From Macrothele yani (taxonomy: Eukaryota > Arthropoda > Arachnida > Araneae > Macrothelidae): 64,000 nt of DNA. Below the pieces are notes generated by a model. That model had not been told where the DNA came from and made no database searches. It saw only the letters and a program-made list of their open reading frames with translations. Position numbers and translations under genes: made by a program. Shown here one piece after another: positions 22,681 to 33,305 of the stretch (the first letter of the stretch is position 1; each line of letters opens with the position of its first letter). The DNA is taken from the NCBI GenBank assembly GCA_039090855.1, contig CM076996.1, forward strand, positions 46,094,469 to 46,158,468, given 5' to 3'.

Positions 22681-23126
22681 GCAAGTCGTTAGCTATATTT
22701 TGTAGTTTAACATAACATGTTGAGGTAGAAATATTTGAAGCGCTATGACTAATGTCTTGTGAGTCTCGAAACGATCGTTAATTGGTGTTCACACATGGTC
22801 AACAAATGACACAAATATTTTTCCTGAAATATTATTCTGGAGTTCCTGAAGAAATATTCGATCTTTGAATCATCCTGGATGTAACTCTAGGCATTGTGAT
22901 AACTCCATCAATTTATGTGATCAATTTTGACGCTGAATTAAAAACCACTTAATTTATGTATAAGGTTACTTCTTAGATGTCGATGCAAACTTATACGTAC
23001 ATGTAGAAATTATATTTTTTTTTATTTAGTTATATTAAGTTATTATATTATGACTCATTACAGATGACAAAAATGAAAATGAAATGAAATACTGAAAATA
23101 ACAAATGAAATCTTTCTATATTTCAG

Positions 23127-23213
23127 AGGAAACAGAATTTGTGTGATCTGCAAATCAGAAAACAAATCTCACCCTGACCGCAAGTTTTTCTCTTTTCCCA
23201 AAGAGTCAAATAG
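23127..23213 (+). CDS. P-like THAP protein, exon 2
   Basis: Flanked by tttcag and GTGAGT, 87 bases, phase-matched on both sides. Encodes GNRICVICKSENKSHP, then DRKFFSFPKESN. It provides the first zinc-ligand pair of a THAP finger (C17 and C20) and the F-x-F-P element typical of THAP domains. Confidence 0.82.
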
Positions 23214-23754
23214 GTGAGTCTCCTTTATTTTGCAACCTTCTCATGATCATGTTTAAGTTTTGGCAAAAATTGCATCAGTTATTCTTAAATTATGTTCATT
23301 TATTTTAAGTTGTAGATTATTTGGTTCTTTACCTAAAACAGGGCATTGTTAACATTTAGCTGCATGTTTTACATAGTTAGTGCAATGTAATATTTAAAAA
23401 AAGGTAACTTGTGTTTAAAAATATTATAGTTGCTTAACAAACACATGCCAGTTGGCAATGTTTTAATTCAATGTGCAACAAAGTGATAATGTAATGAAAA
23501 AATATGAAAAATAAAATTTCTTTAAATTACAAAAAAATTTCTTCATGGAATTTCTTTTGCGCTGTAAATTATTTTGCTCATTACTTTTGTTTAATTTTTG
23601 GTTGTCCTAAGCATCAAATTTATATTGTGTTATCACAAATGTCAGTTTAGGGGATATTATGTTTTAATATTTTTTTGTCACGGCTTAATACCATTTGAAA
23701 TAGTTTGTTTCCATGTATTCATTACAAAGTTTGTAACACAGTGTTGTTTCTTAG

Positions 23755-23951
23755 ATTTTCATCATGGATTTCGGCATGCCGTGGACACATGCATCACAAG
23801 ACTGTAAGTGCTGTGGAAGCAAAATATCCAAATTCTTTACGGCATTCTCATTTTAAAGTATGCTCCCTCCATTTCCAGGATCATGATTATGCTTCAACAA
23901 AAAGACACTTCCTCCACAAGAGTGCCATTCCTACAATTTTTAAAAATCCAG
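23755..23951 (+). CDS. P-like THAP protein, exon 3
   Basis: Flanked by ttcttag and GTATGT and in phase with exons 2 and 4. It carries the conserved Trp (W45 in FSSWISACRG), the second zinc-ligand pair (C77 and H80 in FKVCSLHFQD) and the closing SAIPTIF, matching the AVPTIF box of THAP domains. The gap between C20 and C77 is 56 residues, slightly above the usual range. THAP domains bind DNA sequence-specifically; in P elements they bind sites near the transposon ends. Confidence 0.85.
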
Positions 23952-24549
23952 GTATGTTACTTTGCAGTTTAGACTAACATTAGAACATTTATCTGAAATT
24001 GTGGGTATTAAAATTGTATTCAATTGTGTTTCTTATGTGATTTTAGTTTTAAACTACCTGTCCTTCATTTCAGTGTATTGCAAAGGTGGCCCTATGTTTT
24101 ATAGGCCTGCCTTTGGAATATACGAGGCCTGTGCAAATGAAAAAAAAAATCCCTACATATTTTGGATTTGGCAGCTGTCATGTCAGAATATAGCTTTACC
24201 AAATGTTATTCGACAGTTATAATGGTGAGCCCAAAAGCAAAAGGAAACAAATAATATTAAGGATAAACCTAACCTAAGTTAAATATCAGGAAGCACCAGG
24301 AATTTCAACAAAAATCTTTGACATCTGTTAAAAATGGTACAAAAATTACTAAACAAAACACGCTTTTTTAACGTACTTTTACCTGTTTTACAATTAATGC
24401 AATTGTCATGAAAATGCTTTCAATATATTCTCACTACTTGCCCACTGAAGGGCAGTAGCTGTATTTCCTCGTACCTCTCTTTCAAAGTGTTTTTACTCAC
24501 GACGCTGGCTATTCGAGAGGACGTGTCAAACTGATACATGCACCGGTTG

Positions 24550-24705
24550 CAAAGAATATCGGAGAAAGTTAAGGCTCGGCGTGGCGTAACTAGTGAGTGC
24601 CGCCATATACAAAGGTACAAGATGCAGTGCACACAAACCAACATACAGGCTGAAACTAGAGCACCTGCACATGTGTATTTCTGTTGCCTTCAATTCTGGT
24701 AAAGA
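24550..24705 (+). mobile_element. solitary P-like left terminus
   Basis: Starts CAAAGAATATC and continues with gttaaggctcggcg, cgtaactag, aaccaacatacaggctg, in the same order as the left end of the host element at 19224. No partner end was found, so it is a truncated related copy or a duplicated end. It lies in the intron between exons 3 and 4 of the P-like gene. Confidence 0.65.
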
Positions 24706-25185
24706 ACAATCAGCCAAGCTACTCACAGCACATTAGTTCACTTCAAATTGTGTGAAGAAACAAAATTAAGATGAGTTTGTAAATATTGTTTCTTCCAAAA
24801 TGATGATTCAGTGAGTTAAATATTTAAATCAATGTTTACAGACCTCAAAATTATAACCAAAGGACTTGAATGAGATTTCTTTATATTTGTGCATATATCT
24901 GAAGCAAGGTTGTGTTGTTAGTTCAAAGATTAAATTGGCAATCAGATTAGCCTTTCAGCTGTGCAGAAAAGGGAAACCTGCACCCCTGTAACTTAGCTTA
25001 AATTATAAGCAATCCTAATGTTCGTAGGAAAAATAAACCTCCAACTAAACGAAACCCGTCAGAATCGACAGTTTTTTTTAATTTTTATAAAGAATAAACT
25101 TGTATGAAACAACAAATGTGAACTTTATTTTATTGACAAATTTATTCAACCACTTCATTAAAAACAATAGTCCAGTTTCATGATT

Positions 25186-25262
25186 TTTTTTTCTTTTTTA
25201 CTGCAGGTTTAATGACCACTGAGCAACTCAATTGGCTATATATAAGCAGTCACCTGTAATAT
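25186..25262 (-). mobile_element. SINE family A, 3' fragment
   Basis: In reverse orientation, the A-rich tail followed by aggtttaatgaccactgagc, aactcaattggcta and aagcagtcacctg. Only the 3' part of the family A body is present. Confidence 0.7.
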
Positions 25263-25374
25263 TTTCACTAAAAATGGCCACGGCAAGACTATTTTTGAAA
25301 CTTCAACCATATCTTTACATTCAGCCATTGTCTCAAAATAGTACTCACAGTAAACAACTTACAGAATTAATATA

Positions 25375-25862
25375 CAGGGTTTTCACAAATTAGTTGGGCA
25401 AAAAGAATGGTTTATTATACGTACTTATATAGGCAAACATAAGAGTGAACAAGTTTATAAGATAGTGAAACACACCGAGTTTACCTCTTTATGATCTGCA
25501 TGAGGTAAATCTAATGCATGTTCAGATATACGATTCCTGTAACGTTTTTTTCACTAAAGAAGAATGGGACAGAAACATTAGAACAACTTACGGCACAAAA
25601 CAAGTTTACCTTGGGACTATCTCTTTCATGCTCTAAGGTGGCATTAGGATATTCGGATCCCAATATCCTAACATTACGTCTATTCACTTTGTCACTGAAA
25701 TGAAACGTTGCCTCGTCACTGAAAACTAACTAAAAATAGTCCTGTCACAGTTAGTTTTCCGGTGTATGTGTCCTTCCTTATGCGAACACAGAACAAGTGA
25801 TAAAAAACAGCAACCTACCGTTCAGTGAGACATGGATGCCCAACTAATTTGTGAACACCCTG
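25375..25862 (-). mobile_element. internally deleted DD41D-type element
   Basis: TA (25373-25374, 25863-25864) and inverted repeats cagggt-ttcacaaattagttgggca at both ends. The 488-bp interior still reads, on the minus strand, a transposase piece FSDEATFHFSDKVNR followed by DSPKVNLFCAVS and VTGIVYLNM. That covers the first catalytic Asp region of a DD41D-type transposase. The rest has been deleted, giving a MITE-like derivative. It inserted between exons 3 and 4 of the P-like gene. Confidence 0.8.
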
Positions 25863-26275
25863 TATATATATATTTTTTTTTCTGTAGTTGTTGTTGGGTG
25901 GCCATTTTCTTCAAGTGCCTGGTCTATTGCTGTAATTGTAGCATTTTCTGAGATTTTTAATTTTTGGCCGAAACGTGACAATTAGGTCTGGGTTCATGAA
26001 ATATTCTGGGGAATTCCCCTCCCACGATGATATGTTCAGTTTGGCAACTTATAAGGGGCTATACAGGGGTGTGAAAGAAAGACTATTTCCTTGTTCCTGA
26101 TATGTGACATTCTTTGCGTATTCGTGGAATGCGTTCTTCAACTGATAATCACCCTTATGCTTCATGTTATACTGTATAAGTCAAGTATTGTTAAAAAAAA
26201 ATTTGTAGAAAAAAATTATTGTCATTATTTCATATAATTGAAAATGTGAGGTTTTAATGCCTTGTCTTCTTTCAG

Positions 26276-26613
26276 CTAATACTTCAGTCCTGGCAGGGGG
26301 CCTTAGCCTAAGAAATATGAGAGAGGCCATGCTGAATAAGCTGCAAACTGAAACCACAAATGCTGACATTGCTGAAAATTTGCCAGCTTGTATTTCTGGA
26401 GTCAGCAGGAGCCCAGAGCCAGAAGTCCCAATGGATACTCCTGTAGCCCCAAGCACTCCTGGTGGTGTGCATATGCCAAGAAGGCAGTTATTTTCTAAGC
26501 GTAGAATGATAACGCCTAAAACGGCAAAAATTAAATCTTTATCTTCTAAGCTTTATTATCTTAAAAGAAAATATGCAAAGAAGAACATCAAGTGCAGTAT
26601 TAAAAGGAGGTAA
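26276..26613 (+). CDS. P-like THAP protein, last exon of the open frame
   Basis: Follows acceptor ttcag in phase with exon 3 and runs open to a TAA at 26611. The four exons together give 218 residues. This part begins ANTSVLAGGLSLRN, has an acidic, Pro-rich linker (SPEPEVPMDTPVAPS), and ends in a basic helix (KIKSLSSKLYYLKRKYAKKN). Such a segment follows the THAP domain in P-type transposases, often as a coiled coil. The catalytic core that should follow is absent: the frame ends at a junction beyond which C-terminal sequence begins in another frame. The product would be a DNA-binding protein without transposase activity. Confidence 0.78.
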
Positions 26614-27293
26614 TAATGACCATCCTACTGCATATGACTTTCAGCAGAGAGCAAGGTTAACCATGGCACAGAGTATCATTAGCACTTGTGGAATGGCAAA
26701 TTGTGAGCCTGATGATGACACAATTTTAATTCCCATGCATACATTAAATGTGTCTGAAAACCCTGAGCTAATAAACAGCAGTGATGTGAACAATCCAGAC
26801 AGTTCATTAAACAGTTTGATTGCTTCAGATAGGATATTTTCTAACTTAGATAAAAATGCAGCTGCATATGTAGCAGGTTTTGTAGCCAAGAATGTAGCAG
26901 GCAAATTTTTGTGTGAAGTTTGCACTGCTGATTTAATTGGTGACAAAACCTTAACTGAGAATTCATTGTTCATACACTTCAAAGAATTCGATGATGTCAA
27001 AAAAGGGTTGACTTATCCTACTGAAGCATTGGTACAGACTGTATGTCAACTTGGTGAACTGTTTGCTTCACAGTTTCATGAGATTTGCCACCACAGACAC
27101 ATAAAAAGAATTGGTTGGCATACTTAGTGAAGTGGACCACAATTGGTTATCCTGCAGCATTCATAAGGATAAAATGTGGGAATATCTTGTTACGTATTAT
27201 GTTCATTTAATGGTTACGTACAAAGTTAAACAAATGTGTAGGGATCTGAAAAACAGAAAAAAACCACTGAAAAAAATTCAAAAATTGTCATAA
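26605..27293 (+). pseudogene. P-like transposase C-terminal domain remnant
   Basis: Begins GGNNDHPTAYDFQQRARLTM, a motif that in THAP/P-type transposases lies just beyond the catalytic core. It continues through KNAAAYVAGFVAKNVAGKF, CEVCTADL and KGLTYPTEALVQTVCQLG to a stop at 27125. A frameshift then continues in another frame: CSIHKDKMWEYLVTYYVHLM, KVKQMCRDLKNRKKPLKKIQ. It is out of frame with the exon ending at 26613, so a deletion removed the RNase H-like and GTP-binding region in between. Confidence 0.78.
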
Positions 27294-27307
27294 AAATTGA
27301 AAACATG

Positions 27308-27308
<1 letters not shown>

Positions 27309-27341
<33 letters not shown>
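27309..27341 (+). repeat. (TA)n microsatellite
   Basis: About 16 TA units directly after the P-like coding remnant. Confidence 0.95.
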
Positions 27342-27344
<3 letters not shown>

Positions 27345-27374
27345 GTGTATATATTTTGTGTACTTATTTATTGA

Positions 27375-28720
27375 ACACATGCATACTTTATTTGTACAGG
27401 AAGAAGAAGCGCTGTGTACCAAGTGTTGCATCATAGTAACATAGTAACCTGTTGTAAAATGCATACTTTACCTAGCTGCAGCTAATTCTTTGAAAATATA
27501 ATTGTGAGCTGTATCTATTATCTGTACTTATAATTGATGCCATGTACGCTTTATTTGTATGGGAAACAAGAAGCACCTGTTTACCAAGTGTCGCATCAGA
27601 GTAATGTGTTGTAAAATACATACGTTACCTAACGGCAGCTCAATTTTCTAAAAATATTTCGAGATGTATCTATTACCTGTACTTATAATTGATGCCATGT
27701 ACGATTTATTTGTATGGGATAAAAGAAACACATGTTTACCAAGTGTTGCATCAGAGCAATCTGTTGTAAAATGCATAATTTACCTAGCTGCAGCTAATTC
27801 TTTGAAAATATAATTGTGAGCTGTATCTATTATCTGTACTTATAATTGATGCCATGTACGCTTTATTTGTATGGGAAACAAGAAACACATGTTTACCAAG
27901 TGTTGCATCAGAGTAATCTGTTGTAAAATGCATACTTTACCTAGCTGCAGCTAATTCTTTGAAAATATAATTGTGAGCTGTATCTATTATCTGTACTTAT
28001 AATTGATGCCATGTACACTTTATTTGTATGGGAAACAAGAAACACATGTTTACCAAGTGTTGCATCAGAGTAATCTGTTGTAAAATGCATACTTTACCTA
28101 GCTGCAGCTAATTCTTTGAAAATATAATTGTGAGCTGTATCTATTATCTGTACTTATAATTGATGCCATGTACGCTTTATTTGTATGGGAAACAAGAAAC
28201 ACATGTTTACCAAGTGTTGCATCAGAGTAATCTGTTGTAAAATGCATACTTTACCTAGCTGCAGTTAATTCTTTTGAAAATATAATTGTGAGCTGTATCT
28301 ATTATCTGTACTTATAATTGATGCCATGTATGCTTTATTTGTATGGGAAAAAAGAAGCACCTGTTTACCAAGTGTCGCATCAGAGTAATGTGTTGTAAAA
28401 TACATATGTTACCTAACGCAAAGAATACGGCAGCTCAATTTTCTAAAAATATTTCGAGATGTATCTATTACCTGTACTTATAATTGATGCCATGTACGAT
28501 TTATTTGTATGGGAAACAAGAAACACATGTTTACCAAGTGTTGCATCAGAGCAATCTGTTGTAAAATGCATACTTTACGTAGCGGCAGCTAATTCTTTTA
28601 AAATATAATTGTGAGCTGTATCTATTATCTGTACTTATAATTGACGCTATGTAAGCTTTATTTGTATGGGAAAAAGAAGCACATGTGTCACAAGTGTTTA
28701 GTCAGAGTAATGATAAAATT
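27375..28720 (+). repeat. tandem array of 157-bp units
   Basis: About eight and a half units in the P-like element's 3' region. The marker taattgatgccatgta recurs at about 27531, 27686, 27843, 28000, 28157, 28315, 28481 and 28637, a spacing of 155-158 bases except for one of 166. The longer unit carries an extra 11 bases (caaagaatacg at about 28420) resembling the element's terminal decamer. Inner units are nearly identical and the outer ones more divergent. Confidence 0.92.
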
Positions 28721-29901
28721 ATTTCATGGTTTTGCATTACTACTTGTGTTGAAAAATGTATAATTTAACACCAGTTGATTCTCGAAAAATGTCATTTTGC
28801 AGTATACTTATTAGCGACACTTGTTGTTGATGCCCTGTATTCTTTATTGGTGTGGAAAATTGAACTGCATATAACATCTATGATCAATGTAGTAATAAAA
28901 TCGTTTAATAATCAAATATGTATCTGTTTTATTATAGTAGAAATAATTTTAAGAGCATTGTCTTTTTTTCAATCTTTTTTGACTTAATATATTGCTTTTT
29001 TTTACCGATAACTTAGATATTCACAACATAATCGGAAATCAAGGTAAGTTATTGCTTCATTTTACTTTGTGATCTAAAGCCTAATGGTGTATATGCAGAA
29101 TAAATAGCAACTGGATAGGGGATATAATAGAACCCACCTGACACCATTGGAGCCTCTAGCTGTATTTTTGAAGTCTGTTTAAAATCATTTTTGATAAGTA
29201 AAAATTTGTTTGCAGCTTAAAAAAAAACAACCCCAAAAATTACTTACAAACAAAAAATATATTTTTTATCTACAAACGTTCGGGCAAGATCGTTTTATGC
29301 GTCACTTTATTACAATTTTTTCGTTAAAATGTTAAGCTGCAGCTACGTTTCGTTTGTTTACGTGAAGTTCGTGTCATTTTATTTTTTTAGAGGTAGTATA
29401 TTTTTTGATTTCCGCAAAAATATAAAGTGTTTCTTTGTTTAAAACGACTTCCAGTTCAGAATTTAAAAGTTGTAAGCAGTTTTATTTTCCCATGACATTA
29501 ATTTTGAGGCATTTTGGTACCTACGTATTGAATATCAAGACTGAAAAAGTTGGTGCTTAAAGTGATAATAAAACTGCTAAAATTTCCTTAAAATAATATT
29601 AATTGCTAATATATATATTTGTTTCACCAAAAGAAGGGACAGGAGGGATACTCAGAAAAGAACAAAAAAGAAAATGCTTTAATAGACCCAATGAGACCGA
29701 AGGAAACAGTCGCAGATCAAAGCTTAGCTTCCTTTCCGTGAAATAGGCTTCCCGTCCCGTGTCCCCTACGCTTTTTGCCCCTGAATGTTAACTTTCCCGC
29801 AGAGCATCTGCGGCCGCATTACATGGTGGCGCTGCTGTCGCCTGTTTTACATTATCTCTACGAGAGTTGAGCTTCTTCACGCGAAGCGTTTATATTCTTT
29901 G
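28721..29901 (+). other. 3' non-coding part of the P-like element
   Basis: AT-rich, with no coding motif. Near the right end it has sequence related to the left subterminal region (gcggccgcattacatggtggcgct, inverted) before the terminal ATATTCTTTG. Confidence 0.6.
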
Positions 29902-30438
29902 CCCTCACGAAGCGTGCAATGAGTGTCTGGAAACACACAGGCTTGCCTCCTCTGAAAAAAGTCTGCCACACCAAATCAGCTGGGAAGGTGATGATGATAA
30001 TTTTCATTGATCATAAAGGTGTAGTCTACCTCCACAAATTACTGTCAATGCTGAGTGTTACATTTCAGTCTTGAAGTGTCCATGACAACACATATCGATT
30101 AAGTGACTAGAACTGGTGGGCAAGTGGACACTATACCATGATAACACCTGCCCACATGTGGCTGCTTGTGTTCAACAGTTTCTTACGAAATGCAGTATTG
30201 AAATCATGCCGCAGCCTGCCTACAGTCCTGGCCTCACCCCATGCGATTTCTGGTTGTTTCCAACAATGAAAGAGAAGTTCCGTGTCGCAACTTCAACACA
30301 GATGCTGATGCTATTCAAGCTGTACAAGGGATGCTAAAGCAGCTTCCACGAAATGCCTTCGCCACATGCTTTGAAAAGTGGATTGAATGATGGGACCAAT
30401 GCATATCATCTGAGGAAAGACACTTTGAGAAAGAATAA
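29902..30438 (+). pseudogene. mariner transposase, 3' half
   Basis: Continuation of the frame cut at 19223. It starts with codons for SLTKRAMSVWKHTG, then PPLKKVCHTKSAGKVMMIIF and DHKGVVYL. After stops it carries the second catalytic motif LYHDNTCPHVA and, 34 residues later, the third Asp in TPCDFWLF, so the spacing is DD34D. The upstream SPG replaces the common SPD, which is not a catalytic position. Stops and frame changes make it inactive even without the P-like insertion. Confidence 0.82.
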
Positions 30439-30510
30439 CACATATTTTGCTGTACCTATATTTCTTCATTTTGTGTTATTTTACTCTCAGTTTTTATGGA
30501 ACGGCCATTG

Positions 30511-31705
30511 TATATATAAGTGTATAAGGGTCTCTCTAGCTTTTTTCAACCAACTACAGAAAAAACTGACTGTGTACAGATATTATTTGTCCTTAGATTT
30601 CTTACCATCATACAGACTACTGAATTGACAGAACAAAAATCACTTACCATTTCTTAACATCATAATTACCTGAAATAATAACTATTTTGAACATAAAGCA
30701 CACCACAAATTTATTTTCCTACAGTCTTTTATTCCTGAATACAAGTATTTGAAACAACCATGGACAAATTAAACTTAAGTATGAAAGAACTCTTCAAAAA
30801 ACAAGAAATAAGAATAGTCTGATAACATAAAAAGCTAAAAGAAAAATATAATAAAAAGCAAAGAAACAGCCAAGTCCCTCCAAAAACCAGATATTTATAA
30901 AATTCTTACAATTTATTTTTAAATCTTCCCACCCTTATATCAGAAGTACAAAACATAGCTTACAAACCAAATTCTTTTAGCATTGGATCAAAGATGAAGA
31001 AAAGTCTGTTATTCAACACTGCAGTAATGATATGCAACCCGACTTCCCGACTTTGCAATAACAGAACATATACTTCACCAACTGAAAGAAAAAACCATCA
31101 GATTAGCTGAGTTCATAGTGGATCAGAAAAGGAAACAGCAAAAATTTATCAACTCTAAGCCCAAAGGCACTTCTCCCACTTAGAAACTACCCACCAATTA
31201 CAAAATTAAAACATCTAAAGAAAAATAAAAAAACAGGACATTGAAAAAACAGTATATAAAAAAATCCCTCTCCACCAAACATGACACCATCACAGTGAAT
31301 AACTCATCTGCCATGAAACATGATAAAGAAATCAACAGATGGCCCATGACTAACTGAACGTGTTCAGGCTTTTGCTCATGTTTAAGAAAACCTTGTTGAC
31401 ATAATTTTTTTACCTCCTTAGACATTTCCACAATGCATTAAAGAATTTTACATTACATCAAGGGAGATGAAGAGCTAACAACATACTGCATGTGCTACTT
31501 GCTACTTGACCCCAAAACTGCCTTTTAGTGGCTTATCTACAAACCTACCTATACTAAAACTAGAGACTTTCTATACCTTAAATTATTGTATCATATTTAA
31601 AATAGGTTATTGTACAGAGACAAAAGCACTAATGAAATGAATGAATATTTTAAACATATTAGAATGGCATTACATACAAAAACAGGAAAAGACAAAAACA
31701 GTAAA
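30511..31705. other. intron sequence, no gene recognised
   Basis: AT-rich sequence with short open frames lacking motifs. Confidence 0.4.
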
Positions 31706-32141
31706 TACACAGTATCTGAAACAATCATTTGATGTCTCTGAATATTTCTGTTTCACACATTATTTTCTGTGAAAGTTCGACCGGCTGACACGTAACGTCC
31801 GACGGTGAAAATTATTCATGTGTCAATTGACCATTATAGTTAAAAATACATATTAAGTGTATTTATGCTTATCACTTGAGAACTGCCCTGCTTTCCTTCA
31901 TTGTCAGTAGTAGCCACGGTTCTTCCGGTTCATCGTCCTTATCAAAACAAGGTTAGGCTTATCGTGGTTAGGTCTGTTGCACAAGAATACCAGCACGTGC
32001 TTAGTTCCTTCGTCTTTCGTAAAAACGTTCAGATGAACATTAAAGTGAGAGATATATGGAATTTGTACACTGTTGAAAGGACGCAAACGAAATGGAATGA
32101 CTTGAACACAAAGGATAGCGAACGGGCTTCGATTTTAACAT

Positions 32142-32250
32142 TAAAAGAACGCTTACAGAAGTTAAAAAACGCCTACAGAAGTTAAAAAACGCCTACAGAA
32201 GTTAAAAAGCACTTACAGAAGTTAAAAACACCTACAGAAGTTAAAAACCT
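32142..32250 (+). repeat. 20-bp tandem repeat in the left foldback arm
   Basis: About five copies of acagaagttaaaaaacgcct with small changes. The right arm has a single copy, so the expansion happened after the arms formed and in the left arm only. Confidence 0.9.
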
Positions 32251-33052
32251 GTATTGAAAGATGATGAAATAAAAAGAATGAAGTCGTCACAATAAAATTC
32301 ATGCGAAATAATAAAAGATTGGTACCACACCGTCGTCATCCTATCTCACCGTCGACATTCCCGACGCATTTCGGCACACATATATCGTGGCCATTCTCAA
32401 GGTTGTTGACTCAGTTCATTGCAGAGTCAACAACCTTGAGAATGGCCACGATATGTTTGCCGAAATGCGTCGGGAATGTTGACGGTGCGATAGGACGACA
32501 ATGGTGTGGTACCAATCTTTTATTACTTCGCATAAATTTTATTGTGACGACTTCATTCTATTTTATTTAATCATCTTTCAATACAGGTTTTCAACTTCTG
32601 TAAGCGTCCTTTTAATGTTAAATTCGAAGCCCGTTCGCTATCCTTTGTGTTCAAGTCATTCCATTTCGTTTGCGCCTATTCAACAGTGTACAAATTCCAT
32701 ATATCTCTCACCACCTTCAAATATCTATCACTTTAATGTTCATCTCAACGTTTTTACGAAAGACGACAGAACTAAGCACATGCTGGTATTCTTGAGCAAC
32801 AGACCTAACCACGATAAGCCTAACCTTGTTTTGATAAGGACGATGAACCGGAAGAACCGTGGCTACTACTGACAATGAAAGAAAGCGGGGCAGTTCTCAA
32901 GTGGTAAGAATTAATGCCAGGGTTCGTACACTTTTAAAAAAATAAATTCCAGGAGTTTTTCAGGAGTCCGTAAAAAAATTCCAGGAGCCCAAACTTTTGC
33001 TAGAATCACAGTGCGTTGTTGCCTATATTGTAAATTACTGTGAAGTTTACTA

Positions 33053-33271
33053 CTTATTTTTTTTCTTCTTGTGTTTCAAGGTTTATTGACCATCATGTGC
33101 AACTCTGAGTGCTATAAGCAGCCGCACATCTCTAATTTAGGGCCACTTGTTGCAGAGAAGGGACAGAGCCAATGCCATCAGACAAATACACCACCCATAC
33201 CTCATATGGGACTCAAAACCACACCCACCTCGGGTGAATGGTCAGACCATTTGGCCACCGGGGCAGCACTA
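33053..33271 (-). mobile_element. tRNA-derived SINE, family A, reverse
   Basis: In reverse orientation: A-rich tail, aaggtttattgaccatcatg, tgctataagcagccg, tctctaatttaggg, agagccaatgcc, tacctcatatgggactc (degenerate B box), and a head ending near ccaccggggcagc. It lies 35 bases from the forward copy at 33306, as a head-to-head pair. Confidence 0.82.
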
Positions 33272-33305
33272 CACATTTACAATACATCGACTGAAAGCAG
33301 AAAAG

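Larger units (their letters stand above)
19224..29901 (+). mobile_element. P-element-like transposon, 10.7 kb, internally deleted
   Basis: Perfect 10-bp terminal repeats (CAAAGAATAT, inverted at the right end) flanked by a perfect 7-bp duplication ccctcac (19217-19223 and 29902-29908). Related subterminal sequence is found at both ends: agcgccactatattatgcggc on the left, near-identical and inverted at about 29810-29830. The element encodes a THAP domain followed by a P-type C-terminal domain, which places it in the P superfamily. The middle of the transposase gene is missing. The large size comes from long introns with insertions (SINEs, a hAT fragment, a DD41D derivative) and a 157-bp tandem array. 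Confidence 0.82.
18513..30510 (+). mobile_element. mariner (DD34D) element, split by a P-like transposon
   Basis: Left end cacaggctgttgcataaaa after TA (18511-18512). The right end in reverse reads caatggccgttccataaaa, with TA at 30511-30512. Both continue to gagagtaa, giving inverted repeats of about 30 bp. Without the 10,678-bp insertion at 19224-29901 and one 7-bp target copy, it is about 1.31 kb, normal for mariner. The transposase frame resumes exactly after the insertion, which shows the order of events. Confidence 0.87.

Noticed and set aside
27375..28720. Regular repeat array considered as a CRISPR-like array
   Set aside because: Units are 157 bp with no alternating spacers, and the DNA is eukaryotic. 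It is a tandem satellite-like array.
31198..31431. 77-codon minus-strand frame considered as a kinesin exon
   Set aside because: No kinesin similarity. The flanking exons at 46644 and 17373 join in phase without it.
31901..32185. Open frames in the arms of the foldback considered as a gene
   Set aside because: Similar peptides appear from the opposite arm by inverted symmetry, and no protein family is recognisable.
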